Source: Defluviibacillus sp043739385 (GTDB taxonomy: Bacteria; Pseudomonadota; Gammaproteobacteria; Burkholderiales; Burkholderiaceae_C). From it: a stretch of 64,000 bases of DNA. This document shows, one piece after another, positions 27,047-36,226 of the stretch. Under the pieces are notes generated by a model, which had not been told where the DNA came from, did no database searches, and was given only the letters and a program-made list of their open reading frames with translations. The stretch is taken from the NCBI GenBank assembly GCA_043739385.1, contig JAYUED010000184.1, forward strand, positions 1 through 64,000. Reading direction: 5' to 3'. The position numbers and the translations under genes were made by a program. Numbering within the stretch: the stretch's first letter is position 1; the number at the start of each line of letters is the position of its first letter.

Positions 27047-28366
27047 TCAAGTACCCAATGAAGTTTTGAAGTTAGCCTTTTTCAGCAAAGACTCATACTG
27101 CTGTGACATCATGTAATTTTGTACTTGCGCCATAAAATCCATAGTGACCACCACAATGATGAGCAGTGAAGTTCCACCAAAATAAAACGGTACGTTATAT
27201 TTCAAAATCAAAAATTCAGGCAGTAAGCAAACAAACGTAATATAAATTGCACCAGCCAAAGTCAAACGTAACAATATTTTATCAATATATTTCGCTGTCT
27301 GCTCTCCAGGGCGGATACCTGGAATAAATGCGCCACTCTTTTTCAGGTTATCTGCTGTTTCACGGCTATTAAATACTAAAGCTGTATAGAAGAAGCAGAA
27401 AAATACAATAGCAGTAGCAAACAACATCACATAAATTGGTTGACCTGGAGTCAATCCACCTGCAATATCCTTCAACCAGCGCATCGATTCACCCGAACTA
27501 AACCAACTCACTACTGTAGCTGGCAATAGAATGATGGAAGATGCAAAGATAGGAGGAATTACACCAGCCATGTTCAATTTCAAGGGTAAGTGAGATGACT
27601 GCCCGCCGTAGACTTTGTTACCCACCTGACGACGAGCGTAATTCACCAAAATCTTACGCTGACCGCGCTCTACGAACACTACAAAATATGTAACTAAGAC
27701 AATAAGTGCGACTATAAAAATAGCTACCAAAATACTCATCGCTCCAGTACGGACCAGCTCCAGCAATCCACCAAGTGCGTTAGGCAACCCTGCAGCAATA
27801 CCTGCAAAAATGATAATAGAGATTCCATTACCTAAACCGCGTTCCGTAATCTGCTCACCTAACCACATTAGAAACATCGTGCCAGCAACTAAGCTGACCA
27901 CCGCTGTCATGCGGAATCCAAATCCTGGCGTCATCACCAAACCAGCAGAGCTCTCCAAAGCCATCGCAATACCCAGAGACTGGAACATGGCTAAGCCGAG
28001 TGTTCCATAACGAGTGTATTGCGTGATCTTGCGACGTCCTGCTTCGCCTTCTTTCTTCATTTGCTCGAATGTAGGAACTACATACGATAGCAACTGCATA
28101 ATGATGGATGCCGAAATATACGGCATGATCCCCAATGCAAAGACTGTGAAACGAGACAGCGCACCGCCTGAAAACACATTGAAAAGACTCAAAATGCCGC
28201 CCTGCTGACCTTTGAACAGTTGAGCCAACTGATTAGGATCAATACCAGGTACTGGAATGTGCGCACCGATTCGGTACACCACGAGTGCCAGTAACAAAAA
28301 TACGAGACGACGACGTAAGTCGCCGAATTTTCCTGCTTTTGCGGTAGTAGAAGCGCTTGTTGCCAC
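27047..28366 (-). CDS. secY: Preprotein translocase subunit SecY
   Basis: A 439-residue, ten-helix inner-membrane channel subunit of the Sec translocon. The N-terminal cytoplasmic part leads into RIGAHIPVPGIDP, typical of SecY, and the plug/pore region FNVFSGGALSRFTVFALGIMPY is seen near 60-85. The start codon is GTG at 28366. DNA in this gene is AT-richer than neighbouring metabolic genes, as expected for a membrane protein in this operon. Confidence 0.98.
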   Translation of the reverse strand: MATSASTTAKAGKFGDLRRRLVFLLLALVVYRIGAHIPVPGIDPNQLAQLFKGQQGGILSLFNVFSGGALSRFTVFALGIMPYISASIIMQLLSYVVPTFEQMKKEGEAGRRKITQYTRYGTLGLAMFQSLGIAMALESSAGLVMTPGFGFRMTAVVSLVAGTMFLMWLGEQITERGLGNGISIIIFAGIAAGLPNALGGLLELVRTGAMSILVAIFIVALIVLVTYFVVFVERGQRKILVNYARRQVGNKVYGGQSSHLPLKLNMAGVIPPIFASSIILLPATVVSWFSSGESMRWLKDIAGGLTPGQPIYVMLFATAIVFFCFFYTALVFNSRETADNLKKSGAFIPGIRPGEQTAKYIDKILLRLTLAGAIYITFVCLLPEFLILKYNVPFYFGGTSLLIIVVVTMDFMAQVQNYMMSQQYESLLKKANFKTSLGT

Positions 28367-28394
28367 GTGCTATCAGTCTTTCAGTCGGTCTTAA

Positions 28395-28826
28395 TTAAGC
28401 GATACTGCCGCCAGCAGCTTCAATCGAAGCCTTGGCTCCAGCTGTAGCACCAATACCGTTCAATTTAACCGCTTTGCTCAAGGTACCAGTCTTAACAACC
28501 TTAACCACCTTGATCATTTGCCCCACCAAGCCTGCTTGCTTCAGCGACAACAAATCAACTTCAGCTGCGCCAAGTACTTCAAGCGTGTCCAAGGTGATTT
28601 CTGCGTTGAATTGCAGAGTACGAGATTTAAAGCCACGCTTTGGCAGACGACGCTGCATAGGCATTTGACCGCCTTCAAAACCGACTTTATGATAGCCGCC
28701 TGCACGGGATTTTTGTCCCTTATGGCCACGACCAGCCGTCTTACCAAGACCGGAGCCGATGCCACGACCAACGCGACGCTTTGAATGCTTTGCGCCCGCT
28801 GCGGGCTGAATACTGTTAAGTTCCAT
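28395..28826 (-). CDS. rplO: 50S ribosomal protein L15
   Basis: A 143-residue L15. The glycine/arginine-rich N-terminus RRVGRGIGSGLGKTAGRGHK, which threads into 23S rRNA, and the globular C-terminal domain are both present. It sits between rpmD and secY. Confidence 0.98.
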   Translation of the reverse strand: MELNSIQPAAGAKHSKRRVGRGIGSGLGKTAGRGHKGQKSRAGGYHKVGFEGGQMPMQRRLPKRGFKSRTLQFNAEITLDTLEVLGAAEVDLLSLKQAGLVGQMIKVVKVVKTGTLSKAVKLNGIGATAGAKASIEAAGGSIA

Positions 28827-28848
28827 GCTAGCCTTTACTTGGCTCTTG

Positions 28849-29031
28849 TTAGAGCACTTTGACCAGATAGCTGATCTTGTTGATCATTCCGCGCACTGCG
28901 GGTGTGTCTTGCAATTCGCTCACGCTGTTGAGCCTACGAAGCCCTAAGCCGATCACGGTTGCACGGTGAGATTGCTGGGTGCCAATTGGGCTGCGAACCA
29001 GCTGCACCTTAACGGTTTGTTGCGTTGTCAT
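28849..29031 (-). CDS. rpmD: 50S ribosomal protein L30
   Basis: A 60-residue L30 with the signature VKVQLVRSPIGTQQSHRATV, then GLGLRRLNS, and the C-terminal ISYLVKV. Normal length. It lies between rpsE and rplO. Confidence 0.97.
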   Translation of the reverse strand: MTTQQTVKVQLVRSPIGTQQSHRATVIGLGLRRLNSVSELQDTPAVRGMINKISYLVKVL

Positions 29032-29045
29032 AGCTTATTCCAATT

Positions 29046-29564
29046 TCACGCGAAGATGTCTTCGAGAGACTTGCCGCGCTTTGCAGCAACAGCCGAAGGT
29101 GTTGTAGAGTGAGCCAAGGCATCCAACGTGGCGCGAACCATGTTGTAGGGATTGGTTGAACCATGGCTTTTTGCCACAATATCAGTGATTCCCATCACCT
29201 CAAAAACTGCACGCATTGGACCACCAGCAATGATGCCAGTACCTTTAGGTGCTGGTGCCATCATCACATTGGCAGCGCCATGGTGACCGAACACCTTGTG
29301 ATGAATTGTGCCGTTTTTCAACGAAACTTTTTGCAAATTGCGACGCGCTTCTTCCATGGCTTTTTGCACAGCAGCAGGTACTTCTTTCGACTTACCTTTG
29401 CCCATGCCGACTTTGCCTTCGCCATCACCGACCACGGTCAATGCAGCGAAACCCAAAATACGACCACCTTTAACGACTTTAGTGACGCGATTTACCGCAA
29501 TCATCTTTTCGCGCATGCCGTCTTCTGGACCGTCGCCTTGCGCTTTTGCTTGAAATTTAGCCAT
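29046..29564 (-). CDS. rpsE: 30S ribosomal protein S5
   Basis: A 172-residue S5. The double-stranded RNA-binding N-terminal domain (VTKVVKGGRILGFAALTVVG) and the C-terminal domain (GIIAGGPMRAVFEVMGI) are intact. The N-terminus has a short extra AKFQAKAQGDGPEDG-like segment common in beta-proteobacteria. Confidence 0.98.
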   Translation of the reverse strand: MAKFQAKAQGDGPEDGMREKMIAVNRVTKVVKGGRILGFAALTVVGDGEGKVGMGKGKSKEVPAAVQKAMEEARRNLQKVSLKNGTIHHKVFGHHGAANVMMAPAPKGTGIIAGGPMRAVFEVMGITDIVAKSHGSTNPYNMVRATLDALAHSTTPSAVAAKRGKSLEDIFA

Positions 29565-29581
29565 TTTTAATTCCGATTCGC

Positions 29582-29947
29582 TTAGAACTGCAAGCCAGCT
29601 TCACGCGCTGCATCTGCCAAAGCCTTAACACGGCCATGGTAGGCAAAGCCCGAGCGGTCAAACGCTACTTTGGAAACACCGACAGCAATTGCTTTTTCAG
29701 CAATACGCTTACCGATAACCGTTGCAGCGGCGGTGTTTCCACCTTTACCGGAGGCACCCAAGTCCTTGCGAACTTCGGCCTCAGCGGTCGAAGCGCTGGC
29801 CAAGACTTTGCTGCCGTCGCCAGAGATGACGCTGGCATAGATATGCAAATTGGTACGGGTAACGCTCAGACGAACTGCACCTTGAATGGCAATACGGATG
29901 CGCGTTTGACGGGCGCGACGCAGGCGTTGCTCTTTTTTGGTCAACAT
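29582..29947 (-). CDS. rplR: 50S ribosomal protein L18
   Basis: A 121-residue L18 that binds 5S rRNA. The N-terminus MLTKKEQRLRRARQTRIRI and the C-terminal FDRSGFAYHGRVKALADAAR are diagnostic. It is 18 bp upstream of rpsE. Confidence 0.98.
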   Translation of the reverse strand: MLTKKEQRLRRARQTRIRIAIQGAVRLSVTRTNLHIYASVISGDGSKVLASASTAEAEVRKDLGASGKGGNTAAATVIGKRIAEKAIAVGVSKVAFDRSGFAYHGRVKALADAAREAGLQF

Positions 29948-29958
29948 GGTGCAGCTCC

Positions 29959-30492
29959 TTATTTCTTTTTGGTCTCTTTGATCGTGATCTTCTCATCCGA
30001 ATAACGGATGCCTTTACCTTTGTAAGGCTCAGGAGGGCGAATTGCACGAATCTCAGCGGCCACTTGACCAACGCGCTGACGATCAGCACCTTTGATCACG
30101 ATTTCTGTGGGGACAGGCGTTGCAACGGTAATACCGGCAGGCATGTCTTTATTCACGGGGTGCGAATAGCCAACCGTCAGGTTAAGCTTAGCGCCTTGAG
30201 CTTGGGCTTTGTATCCCACACCAACCAAATTGAGCTTTTTCTCGAAGCCCTTGGTCACGCCCACCACCATGTTATTTACCAGCTGACGCAACGTGCCGCT
30301 CATAGCGTTCGCTTCACGTGAATCATTCGCAGGCACAAAGGTAAGCTTACCTGCGTCATTGCTGATTGTTACCAAGGCGTTCAAAGACAACGATAAAACG
30401 CCGCCCGAACCCTTAACATTGATTTTGTTTTCCTGAAAGGACACATCCACACCAGCGGGGATGGTCACAGGCATTTTTCCTACACGGGACAT
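29959..30492 (-). CDS. rplF: 50S ribosomal protein L6
   Basis: A 177-residue L6 with two repeated L6 folds; the C-terminal signature PPEPYKGKGIRYSDE is present. The frame opens at 30525, but the ATG at 30492 gives the standard MSRVGKMPVTIPAGVDV start, with AGGAGA upstream. Confidence 0.97.
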   Translation of the reverse strand: MSRVGKMPVTIPAGVDVSFQENKINVKGSGGVLSLSLNALVTISNDAGKLTFVPANDSREANAMSGTLRQLVNNMVVGVTKGFEKKLNLVGVGYKAQAQGAKLNLTVGYSHPVNKDMPAGITVATPVPTEIVIKGADRQRVGQVAAEIRAIRPPEPYKGKGIRYSDEKITIKETKKK

Positions 30493-30509
30493 TTTCTGTT
30501 CTCCTGTGG

Positions 30510-30905
30510 TTAAGCGACGTAGCAAAGAACTTCGCCACCAACACCGTTGGCGCGTGCTTTGCGGTCAGTCATCACGCCTTTAGGCGTGGTAACAATCGCT
30601 ACACCCAGACCATTCTGCACTTGCGGAATGGCACCCGTACCTTTATAGACACGTAAACCAGGGCGACTAACGCGCTCGATACGCTCGATAACCGGGCGAC
30701 CAGCGTAGTACTTCAAGGTGATTACGAGTTCGGATTTACCGTCTTCGGTCTTCACTTGGAAGCCATCAATATAACCTTCGTCTTTGAGGACTTGGGTAAT
30801 TGCAATTTTCACCTTGGATGACGGTACAGATACTGTCACTTTGGCAACCATTTGGGCATTGCGGATACGCGTTAGCAAATCGGCAATAGGATCACTCATG
30901 CTCAT
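30510..30905 (-). CDS. rpsH: 30S ribosomal protein S8
   Basis: A 131-residue S8 starting MSMSDPIADLLTRIRNAQ and ending GVGGEVLCYVA, both typical. In E. coli S8 represses the spc operon by binding near rplE; a matching site was not searched for structurally here. Confidence 0.98.
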   Translation of the reverse strand: MSMSDPIADLLTRIRNAQMVAKVTVSVPSSKVKIAITQVLKDEGYIDGFQVKTEDGKSELVITLKYYAGRPVIERIERVSRPGLRVYKGTGAIPQVQNGLGVAIVTTPKGVMTDRKARANGVGGEVLCYVA

Positions 30906-30923
30906 ATTCAGTCTCCTACTGGA

Positions 30924-31229
30924 TTACCAGCTTGCCTTGACGATACCGGGGATATCGCCAGCAAACGCCAATTCACGAATCTTGGCGCGAGCCAAGCCAA
31001 ACTGGCGGAATGTGCCACGTGGACGACCAGTGATCGCGCAACGGTTACGTTGACGCGTTGGATTTGCGTTACGAGGCAACATTTGCAGACCCAAACGAGC
31101 TGCAGCGCGCTCTTCGTCACTGCGCTTGGCGTCGTTAGAGATCGCCTTAAACTCAGCATGCTTAGCAGCATACTTGGCAACTAATTTGTCGCGCTTGAGT
31201 TCGCGTTCGATTAAAGCTTTTTTAGCCAC
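30924..31229 (-). CDS. rpsN: 30S ribosomal protein S14
   Basis: A 101-residue S14 of the long, zinc-free type: no CxxC pair, with RNRCAITGRPRGTFRQFGLA and the C-terminal GIVKASW. It follows rplE by 8 bp. Confidence 0.98.
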   Translation of the reverse strand: MAKKALIERELKRDKLVAKYAAKHAEFKAISNDAKRSDEERAAARLGLQMLPRNANPTRQRNRCAITGRPRGTFRQFGLARAKIRELAFAGDIPGIVKASW

Positions 31230-31237
31230 ACGTCACC

Positions 31238-31777
31238 TCAGTTCTTGAACGGGAAACGGAAGGCGGCGAGCAATGCTTTGCATTCTTCGTCGTTCTTTGC
31301 CGTTGTGGTGATGCTGATATTAAGACCACGCAAGGCATCAACCTTGTCATACTCAATCTCAGGAAAAATGATCTGCTCTTTAACGCCAATGTTGTAATTG
31401 CCACGACCATCAAATGCACGACCGGAGATACCCCGAAAGTCACGCACCCGTGGCAAGGCGATCGTCACAAAACGATCTAAAAATTCAAACATTTGCACGC
31501 CGCGCAGCGTAACCATACAACCAATTGCTTGACCTTCGCGGATCTTGAATCCGGCAATAGCCTTTTTAGCATTGGTCACCACAGGTTTTTGACCTGCAAT
31601 TTTGGTCAAGTCAGCCACCGCATTGTCCATGACTTTCTTGTCAGAGACCGCTTCACTCACACCCATGTTCAAGGTGATTTTCGTGATGCGAGGCACTTGC
31701 ATTGGCGAGGTGTAACCGAATTTTTCGATCAGATCCTTAGCCACTTTTTCACGGTAATATTGTTGCAATCGAGCCAT
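31238..31777 (-). CDS. rplE: 50S ribosomal protein L5
   Basis: A 179-residue L5 that binds 5S rRNA. VPRITKITLNMGVSEA and the loop FRGISGRAFDGRGNYNIGVK are diagnostic. It lies 10 bp from rplX. Confidence 0.98.
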   Translation of the reverse strand: MARLQQYYREKVAKDLIEKFGYTSPMQVPRITKITLNMGVSEAVSDKKVMDNAVADLTKIAGQKPVVTNAKKAIAGFKIREGQAIGCMVTLRGVQMFEFLDRFVTIALPRVRDFRGISGRAFDGRGNYNIGVKEQIIFPEIEYDKVDALRGLNISITTTAKNDEECKALLAAFRFPFKN

Positions 31778-31787
31778 GATTTACCCC

Positions 31788-32108
31788 TTAGGCCAGCTTG
31801 ATTTCTTCGCCACTGGACTTGAAAACGCGAACGCGCTTTCCATCAGCCAGCAACTTGATACCTACACGGTCAGCCTTACCGGTAGCCGCATTAAAAATAG
31901 CCACATTAGACTGGTGCATAGCCATGGATTTCTCCATGACGCCGCCAGCCGTACCCTTCATGGGATTGGGCTTTGTGTGTTTTTTGACGACATTAATACC
32001 CTCAATGAGGATATGTGAATCATCTTTGCGAAGCGTAACTTTGCCGCGCTTGCCCTTGTCACGTCCTGCGAGAACAATGACATCATCGCCTTTGCGAATT
32101 TTATTCAT
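31788..32108 (-). CDS. rplX: 50S ribosomal protein L24
   Basis: A 106-residue L24 with the KOW motif IRKGDDVIVLAGRDKGKRGK at the N-terminus and GINVVKKHTKPNP in the middle. It lies 9 bp after rplN. Confidence 0.98.
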   Translation of the reverse strand: MNKIRKGDDVIVLAGRDKGKRGKVTLRKDDSHILIEGINVVKKHTKPNPMKGTAGGVMEKSMAMHQSNVAIFNAATGKADRVGIKLLADGKRVRVFKSSGEEIKLA

Positions 32109-32117
32109 GGCCAGTCC

Positions 32118-32486
32118 TTACAAAACTTCAGGAGCCAAGGACACAATCTTCATGAACTTTTCAGTGCGCAATTCACGCGTCACTGGTCCAAAGATGCGGG
32201 TGCCAATAGGCTCCAACTTAGCATTCAACAACACAGCGGCATTGCTATCAAACTTGACAAGAGATCCGTCATCACGACGAATACCCTTGGCAGTGCGAAC
32301 CACCACAGCACTGTAAATCTCGCCTTTTTTGACGCGACCACGTGGAGCAGCTTCCTTGATGCTTACCTTGATGACGTCACCTACACTGGCGTAACGACGC
32401 TTGGAGCCACCGAGCACCTTAATGCACAGTACGGACTTCGCGCCAGTGTTGTCGGCGACCTCTAACCGGGATTCAGTTTGGATCAT
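32118..32486 (-). CDS. rplN: 50S ribosomal protein L14
   Basis: A 122-residue L14: MIQTESRLEVADNTGAKSV at the start, VVVRTAKGIRRDDGS in the middle and KIVSLAPEVL at the end. The frame opens five codons earlier, but the ATG at 32486 gives the canonical N-terminus. It is the first gene of the ribosomal block in this window; rpsQ, rpmC and rplP, which normally precede it, are absent and glpD lies upstream instead. Confidence 0.98.
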   Translation of the reverse strand: MIQTESRLEVADNTGAKSVLCIKVLGGSKRRYASVGDVIKVSIKEAAPRGRVKKGEIYSAVVVRTAKGIRRDDGSLVKFDSNAAVLLNAKLEPIGTRIFGPVTRELRTEKFMKIVSLAPEVL

Positions 32487-32637
32487 TTGTAATATTCCCA
32501 ACTTGCACCGAATTTGAGCTTTTTACAAAGCATCGCACTCAGTCAGTCTTGGGCCCGTTGCCTGCACTATGAACCATTCACAATGCAGTTGTTGGGCTGA
32601 TAAATCTTGTCGTTCGCCTTTTACAGCGAAGCCTTGA

Positions 32638-32666
32638 ATTATGACACGGTATATTTGTTTCGTCAA
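32638..32666 (-). promoter_or_regulatory. Sigma-70 promoter for the spc (rplN) operon
   Basis: On the minus strand TTGACG (32661-32666) and CATAAT (32638-32643) are separated by exactly 17 bp, a near-consensus sigma-70 promoter. It sits 18 bp downstream of the glpD stop and implies a leader of about 145 nt before rplN. It is the only strong promoter-like pair I found in the 197-bp gap. Confidence 0.75.
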
Positions 32667-32683
32667 ACACCTTGCCACATAAA

Positions 32684-34264
32684 TTAGACTGGGAACTGTA
32701 AATATTGATGCGCCAATGCGACAAAGGCCTCCAATTGTGGATCAACACCCGTTTCTTCCCTCAATATAGCGGAAACGTCGTCAGCTAATGTGGCCGCCAA
32801 CCTGGCATCTAAAAACAGCAGGCGTGAGCGCCGAGCAAGTACATCTTCCACAGTCCGAGCGTACTCGCAGCGCGCTGCGAACCTCACCATGGCCTCACTC
32901 AAACCACCACCCAGTTGACGACTTGCGCCCGGCAAAGCCAGCACAAGTGCAGCTTCGTTGCCATATGAATGCAATCCTGGAGTGTCGCTTATGCGAGGGC
33001 GTTTAACTGCTACGTCGCAAGCGATACCCGCTGCGCCAACGAGAAAATGATTGGCAGTGACGCCCGCCTTAGCCCTTTGTAAAAGTGAAGCTTCGAAGCA
33101 TTTTTCCAACACATCCTCGGCCATAGCGCGGTAGGTCGTCCATTTTCCGCCAGTCACAGTGACCAAGCCACTGCGACTGACAAGTACTGTATGTTCACGG
33201 CTGATTGCTTTAGTGTTGCCCCCGTCATCATCCAGCGGTTTTACCAAGGGACGCAGACCAACCCAAATACTTTTGACATCAGCAGGTTTAGGCGCACGGG
33301 TCAGGTAGCGTGCGGATTCGGTCAGTATGAAATCAATTTCGGCCTTAAATGGCATTGGTTCCCGAGCCAAGTCACCACGCGGGGTATCTGTAGTACCCAA
33401 AATGACCTTTCCTAGCCACGGTACGGCAAACAGTACCCTGCCATCGGCCGTTTTGGGCACCATCAGTGCATGGTCTGTTGGCAAAAATTCGCGCTCCACC
33501 ACCATATGCACGCCTTGACTGGGGGCAACCATCGTGCTGACTTTACGCCCCATGGCTTCACCGTCTTTTTGTCTGAACTCGTCAACCCAAACGCCTGCGG
33601 CGTTGATCACACATCGGGCTTTCACAGCATACTCTTGGCCTGTTTCGCTATCTTTGCAATGCAAGCCCGTTATTTTTCCGCCTTCATGGGTTAGTGTCGT
33701 TACGGCACAATAATTTACCAACAGCGCACCCTGGACTGCTGCGGTACGGGCCAGTGCCAGTGCAAGGCGGGCATCGTCAAACTGACCATCCCAGTATTTC
33801 ACGCCACCCTTCAAACCCTCGCGCCGCGCTGTTGGCAGAAGCTGCAAGGTTTCCTCACGCCCTAAAAATTCAGTGCGCCCTAATCCCGACTTGCCAGCAA
33901 GTGCGTCGTACATCTTCAAGCCGATGCCGTAAAACGGGGTTTCCCAAAATTTATAAGAAGGCATCACAAACGGCAGCGCCTGAGCCAAATGCGGAGCGTT
34001 ATGCAGCAGCGTAGTACGCTCGTGCAGCGCTTCTCGCACCAGCGAAATATTGCCTTGTGCCAAATACCGCACCCCGCCATGTACCAGCTTGGTAGCACGT
34101 GACGACGTACCTTTGGCAAAGTCGTGCGACTCCAGTAACACCACCGAAAAACCACGCAGTGCTGCGTCCAACGCCACGCCCAAGCCTGTCGCACCACCGC
34201 CAATGATGGCCACGTCGTAGTGGATGGGCTGAGCCAACCGTTCAATCAACTCTGCACGACTCAT
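32684..34264 (-). CDS. glpD: Glycerol-3-phosphate dehydrogenase (aerobic, FAD)
   Basis: A 526-residue FAD-dependent glycerol-3-phosphate dehydrogenase that oxidises glycerol-3-phosphate to dihydroxyacetone phosphate and passes electrons to quinone at the inner membrane. The dinucleotide fold VAIIGGGATGLGVALDAALR is near residue 20, and TSSRATKLVHGGVRYL follows. The ATG at 34264 has AGGGA upstream; the longer frame to 34321 would run into the terminator and is rejected. It follows the glycerol ABC operon on the same strand but a terminator separates them. Confidence 0.95.
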   Translation of the reverse strand: MSRAELIERLAQPIHYDVAIIGGGATGLGVALDAALRGFSVVLLESHDFAKGTSSRATKLVHGGVRYLAQGNISLVREALHERTTLLHNAPHLAQALPFVMPSYKFWETPFYGIGLKMYDALAGKSGLGRTEFLGREETLQLLPTARREGLKGGVKYWDGQFDDARLALALARTAAVQGALLVNYCAVTTLTHEGGKITGLHCKDSETGQEYAVKARCVINAAGVWVDEFRQKDGEAMGRKVSTMVAPSQGVHMVVEREFLPTDHALMVPKTADGRVLFAVPWLGKVILGTTDTPRGDLAREPMPFKAEIDFILTESARYLTRAPKPADVKSIWVGLRPLVKPLDDDGGNTKAISREHTVLVSRSGLVTVTGGKWTTYRAMAEDVLEKCFEASLLQRAKAGVTANHFLVGAAGIACDVAVKRPRISDTPGLHSYGNEAALVLALPGASRQLGGGLSEAMVRFAARCEYARTVEDVLARRSRLLFLDARLAATLADDVSAILREETGVDPQLEAFVALAHQYLQFPV

Positions 34265-34325
34265 AAATATCCCTGTTTCAAGATACTGTTCTTTTTCTTT
34301 GACAGTACGCATGGTTCCCAAGAGA

Positions 34326-34364
34326 ACAAAAAGGCAGTGGGGAGCATCACGCCCCGCACTGCCT
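34326..34364 (-). terminator. Rho-independent terminator between the glycerol ABC operon and glpD
   Basis: Read on the minus strand: AGGCAGTGCGGGG, a 9-base loop, CCCCACTGCCT, then TTTTTGTT. The stem is 11 bp with a single bulged C. It lies just after the receptor gene stop and before the glpD ribosome site. Partial read-through would let glpD share the operon's transcription. Confidence 0.88.
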
Positions 34365-34381
34365 GTATTGCTCAGCGCGAC

Positions 34382-36112
34382 TTAGCGAACGCGCCCTTCC
34401 TTCCAAGCTCCCAACAACTTGTCATAGGCAATAGTTTCGCCCTTTGGCTTTTCATTAGCCAATTTTTTCCATGGTGCGCCCTTGTCGCTCAGCCATTTGT
34501 CAGGGTCAATTTTGGGATTGAGCTTAGGTGCGCAATGCGCCATGCCCGCACGCTCTAAGCGACCCATCACTTGATCCATTTCTTCAGCCAAATTGTCCAT
34601 GGCTGCTTGTGGCGTCTTCTCACCCGTTACAGCGACAGCCACGTTCTTCCACCACAGCTGTGCCAGCTTGGGGTAGTCTGGGACGTTGGTGCCAGTTGGC
34701 GTCCAGGCAACCCGAGCAGGGCTGCGGTAGAACTCAACTAAACCACCGAGCTTAGGTGCCAAATCGGTCATCGCCTGGGACTTGATGTCGGATTCACGAA
34801 TCGGTGTCAGGCCCACAATGGTCTTTTTCAGCGACGTGGTTTTAGCCGTCACAAACTGTGCGTACAACCATGCTGCTGCTGTCTTGTCTGCATCGTGGTT
34901 AGCAAAGAAAGTCCACGATCCAACGTCCTGGTAGCCGTTTTGCATACCTTGCTTCCAGTAAGGACCGTTAGGGCCAGGAGCCATGCGCCACTTGGGAGTG
35001 CCATCGGCATTCACCACGGGCAAACCAGGCTTGGTCATATCCGCAGTAAACGCGGTGTACCAGAAGATTTGCTGGGCGATCTGCCCTTGAGCGGGTACAG
35101 GACCTGACTCACCAAATGTCATGCCCATGGCTTCCTTGGGCGCGTACTTCTTCATCCAGTCAATGTACTTGCTCAACGCATAGACAGCTGCGGGTGAATT
35201 GGTCGCTCCGCCGCGTGAGACAGAAGCCCCGACCGGTGTGCATTTGTCAGCCGCTACACGAATACCCCATTCGTCCACAGGCATACCGTTGGGGATACCC
35301 ACGTCGGCCGCACCAGCCATCGACAACCAAGCATCGGTAAAGCGCCAGCCCAGAGATGGGTCTTTTTTGCCATAGTCCATGTGACCATAAATCGGCTTGC
35401 CGTCGATCGTCTTTACGTCTTCACTGAAGAACGCTGCGATATCTTCGTAAGCGCTCCAGTTCAATGGCACGCCCAAGTCATAGCCATACTTGGCTTTGAA
35501 CTTGTCTTTCAGGTCTTGGCGGGCAAACAAATCTGCGCGGAACCAGTACAGATTGGCAAACTGCTGGTCTGGTAATTGGTACAACTTTTTATCAGGGCCC
35601 GTCGTGAAACTGGTACCGATGAAGTCTTTCACATCCAGGCCAGGGTTCGTCCACTCTTTGCCCTTACCGCTCATGTAGTCGGTCAAGTTCATGATCTTGC
35701 CGTAGCGGTAATGCGTACCGATCAGATCAGAGTCAGAAATCCAGCCGTCGTAAATTGATTTGCCTGATTGCATGGAGGTTTGCAGTTTTTCAACCACGTC
35801 GCCCTCTTGAATCAGATCGTGCTTGACCTTGATGCCAGTGATCTCTTCAAACGCTTTGGCCAGTGTCTTGGATTCGTACTCGTGAGTAGTGAGGGTTTCG
35901 GACACAACCGAAATTTCCTTCACACCTTTAGCTTGCAACTTCTTCGCCGCGTCGATGAACCATTTCATCTCGGTAGCTTGCTGCTCTTTGGACAACGTCG
36001 AGGGTTGAAACTCGGTGTCAATCCACTTTTTGGCAGCCGCTTCATCGGCCCAACTTGGGGCACCCATCGCACAAGCAATAGCCACAGTCAACGCGGTGTA
36101 CCGCAGTTTCAT
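34382..36112 (-). CDS. glpV: Glycerol ABC transporter substrate-binding protein
   Basis: A 576-residue periplasmic receptor of the large type found with glycerol ABC importers. The signal peptide (MKLRYTALTVAIACAMGAPS) ends near WADE. The mature part carries KVKHDLIQEGDVVEKLQTSM and YDGWISDSDLIGTHYRYGK, and resembles extracellular solute-binding family 1 proteins but longer. The ATG at 36112 has TAGGAGA upstream; the earlier frame opening at 36175 has no site. The glycerol assignment rests on the neighbouring glpD, glpK and glpR. The symbol follows the Rhizobium GlpSTPQ/V naming from memory. Confidence 0.88.
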   Translation of the reverse strand: MKLRYTALTVAIACAMGAPSWADEAAAKKWIDTEFQPSTLSKEQQATEMKWFIDAAKKLQAKGVKEISVVSETLTTHEYESKTLAKAFEEITGIKVKHDLIQEGDVVEKLQTSMQSGKSIYDGWISDSDLIGTHYRYGKIMNLTDYMSGKGKEWTNPGLDVKDFIGTSFTTGPDKKLYQLPDQQFANLYWFRADLFARQDLKDKFKAKYGYDLGVPLNWSAYEDIAAFFSEDVKTIDGKPIYGHMDYGKKDPSLGWRFTDAWLSMAGAADVGIPNGMPVDEWGIRVAADKCTPVGASVSRGGATNSPAAVYALSKYIDWMKKYAPKEAMGMTFGESGPVPAQGQIAQQIFWYTAFTADMTKPGLPVVNADGTPKWRMAPGPNGPYWKQGMQNGYQDVGSWTFFANHDADKTAAAWLYAQFVTAKTTSLKKTIVGLTPIRESDIKSQAMTDLAPKLGGLVEFYRSPARVAWTPTGTNVPDYPKLAQLWWKNVAVAVTGEKTPQAAMDNLAEEMDQVMGRLERAGMAHCAPKLNPKIDPDKWLSDKGAPWKKLANEKPKGETIAYDKLLGAWKEGRVR

Positions 36113-36226
36113 AATCAGTCTCCTAATGTGTATGACCCCTGTTTGAAAGGCACTTTCGGCTCCAGGGGATAGCAAGCCGATCCTTAATACGGTGATGCGG
36201 TAATACGGTGCAGCTCTCCGAAAGGT

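Noticed and set aside
34264..34321. Longer N-terminus for glpD
   Set aside because: It would run toward the terminator and lacks a ribosome site; AGGGA is placed for the ATG at 34264.
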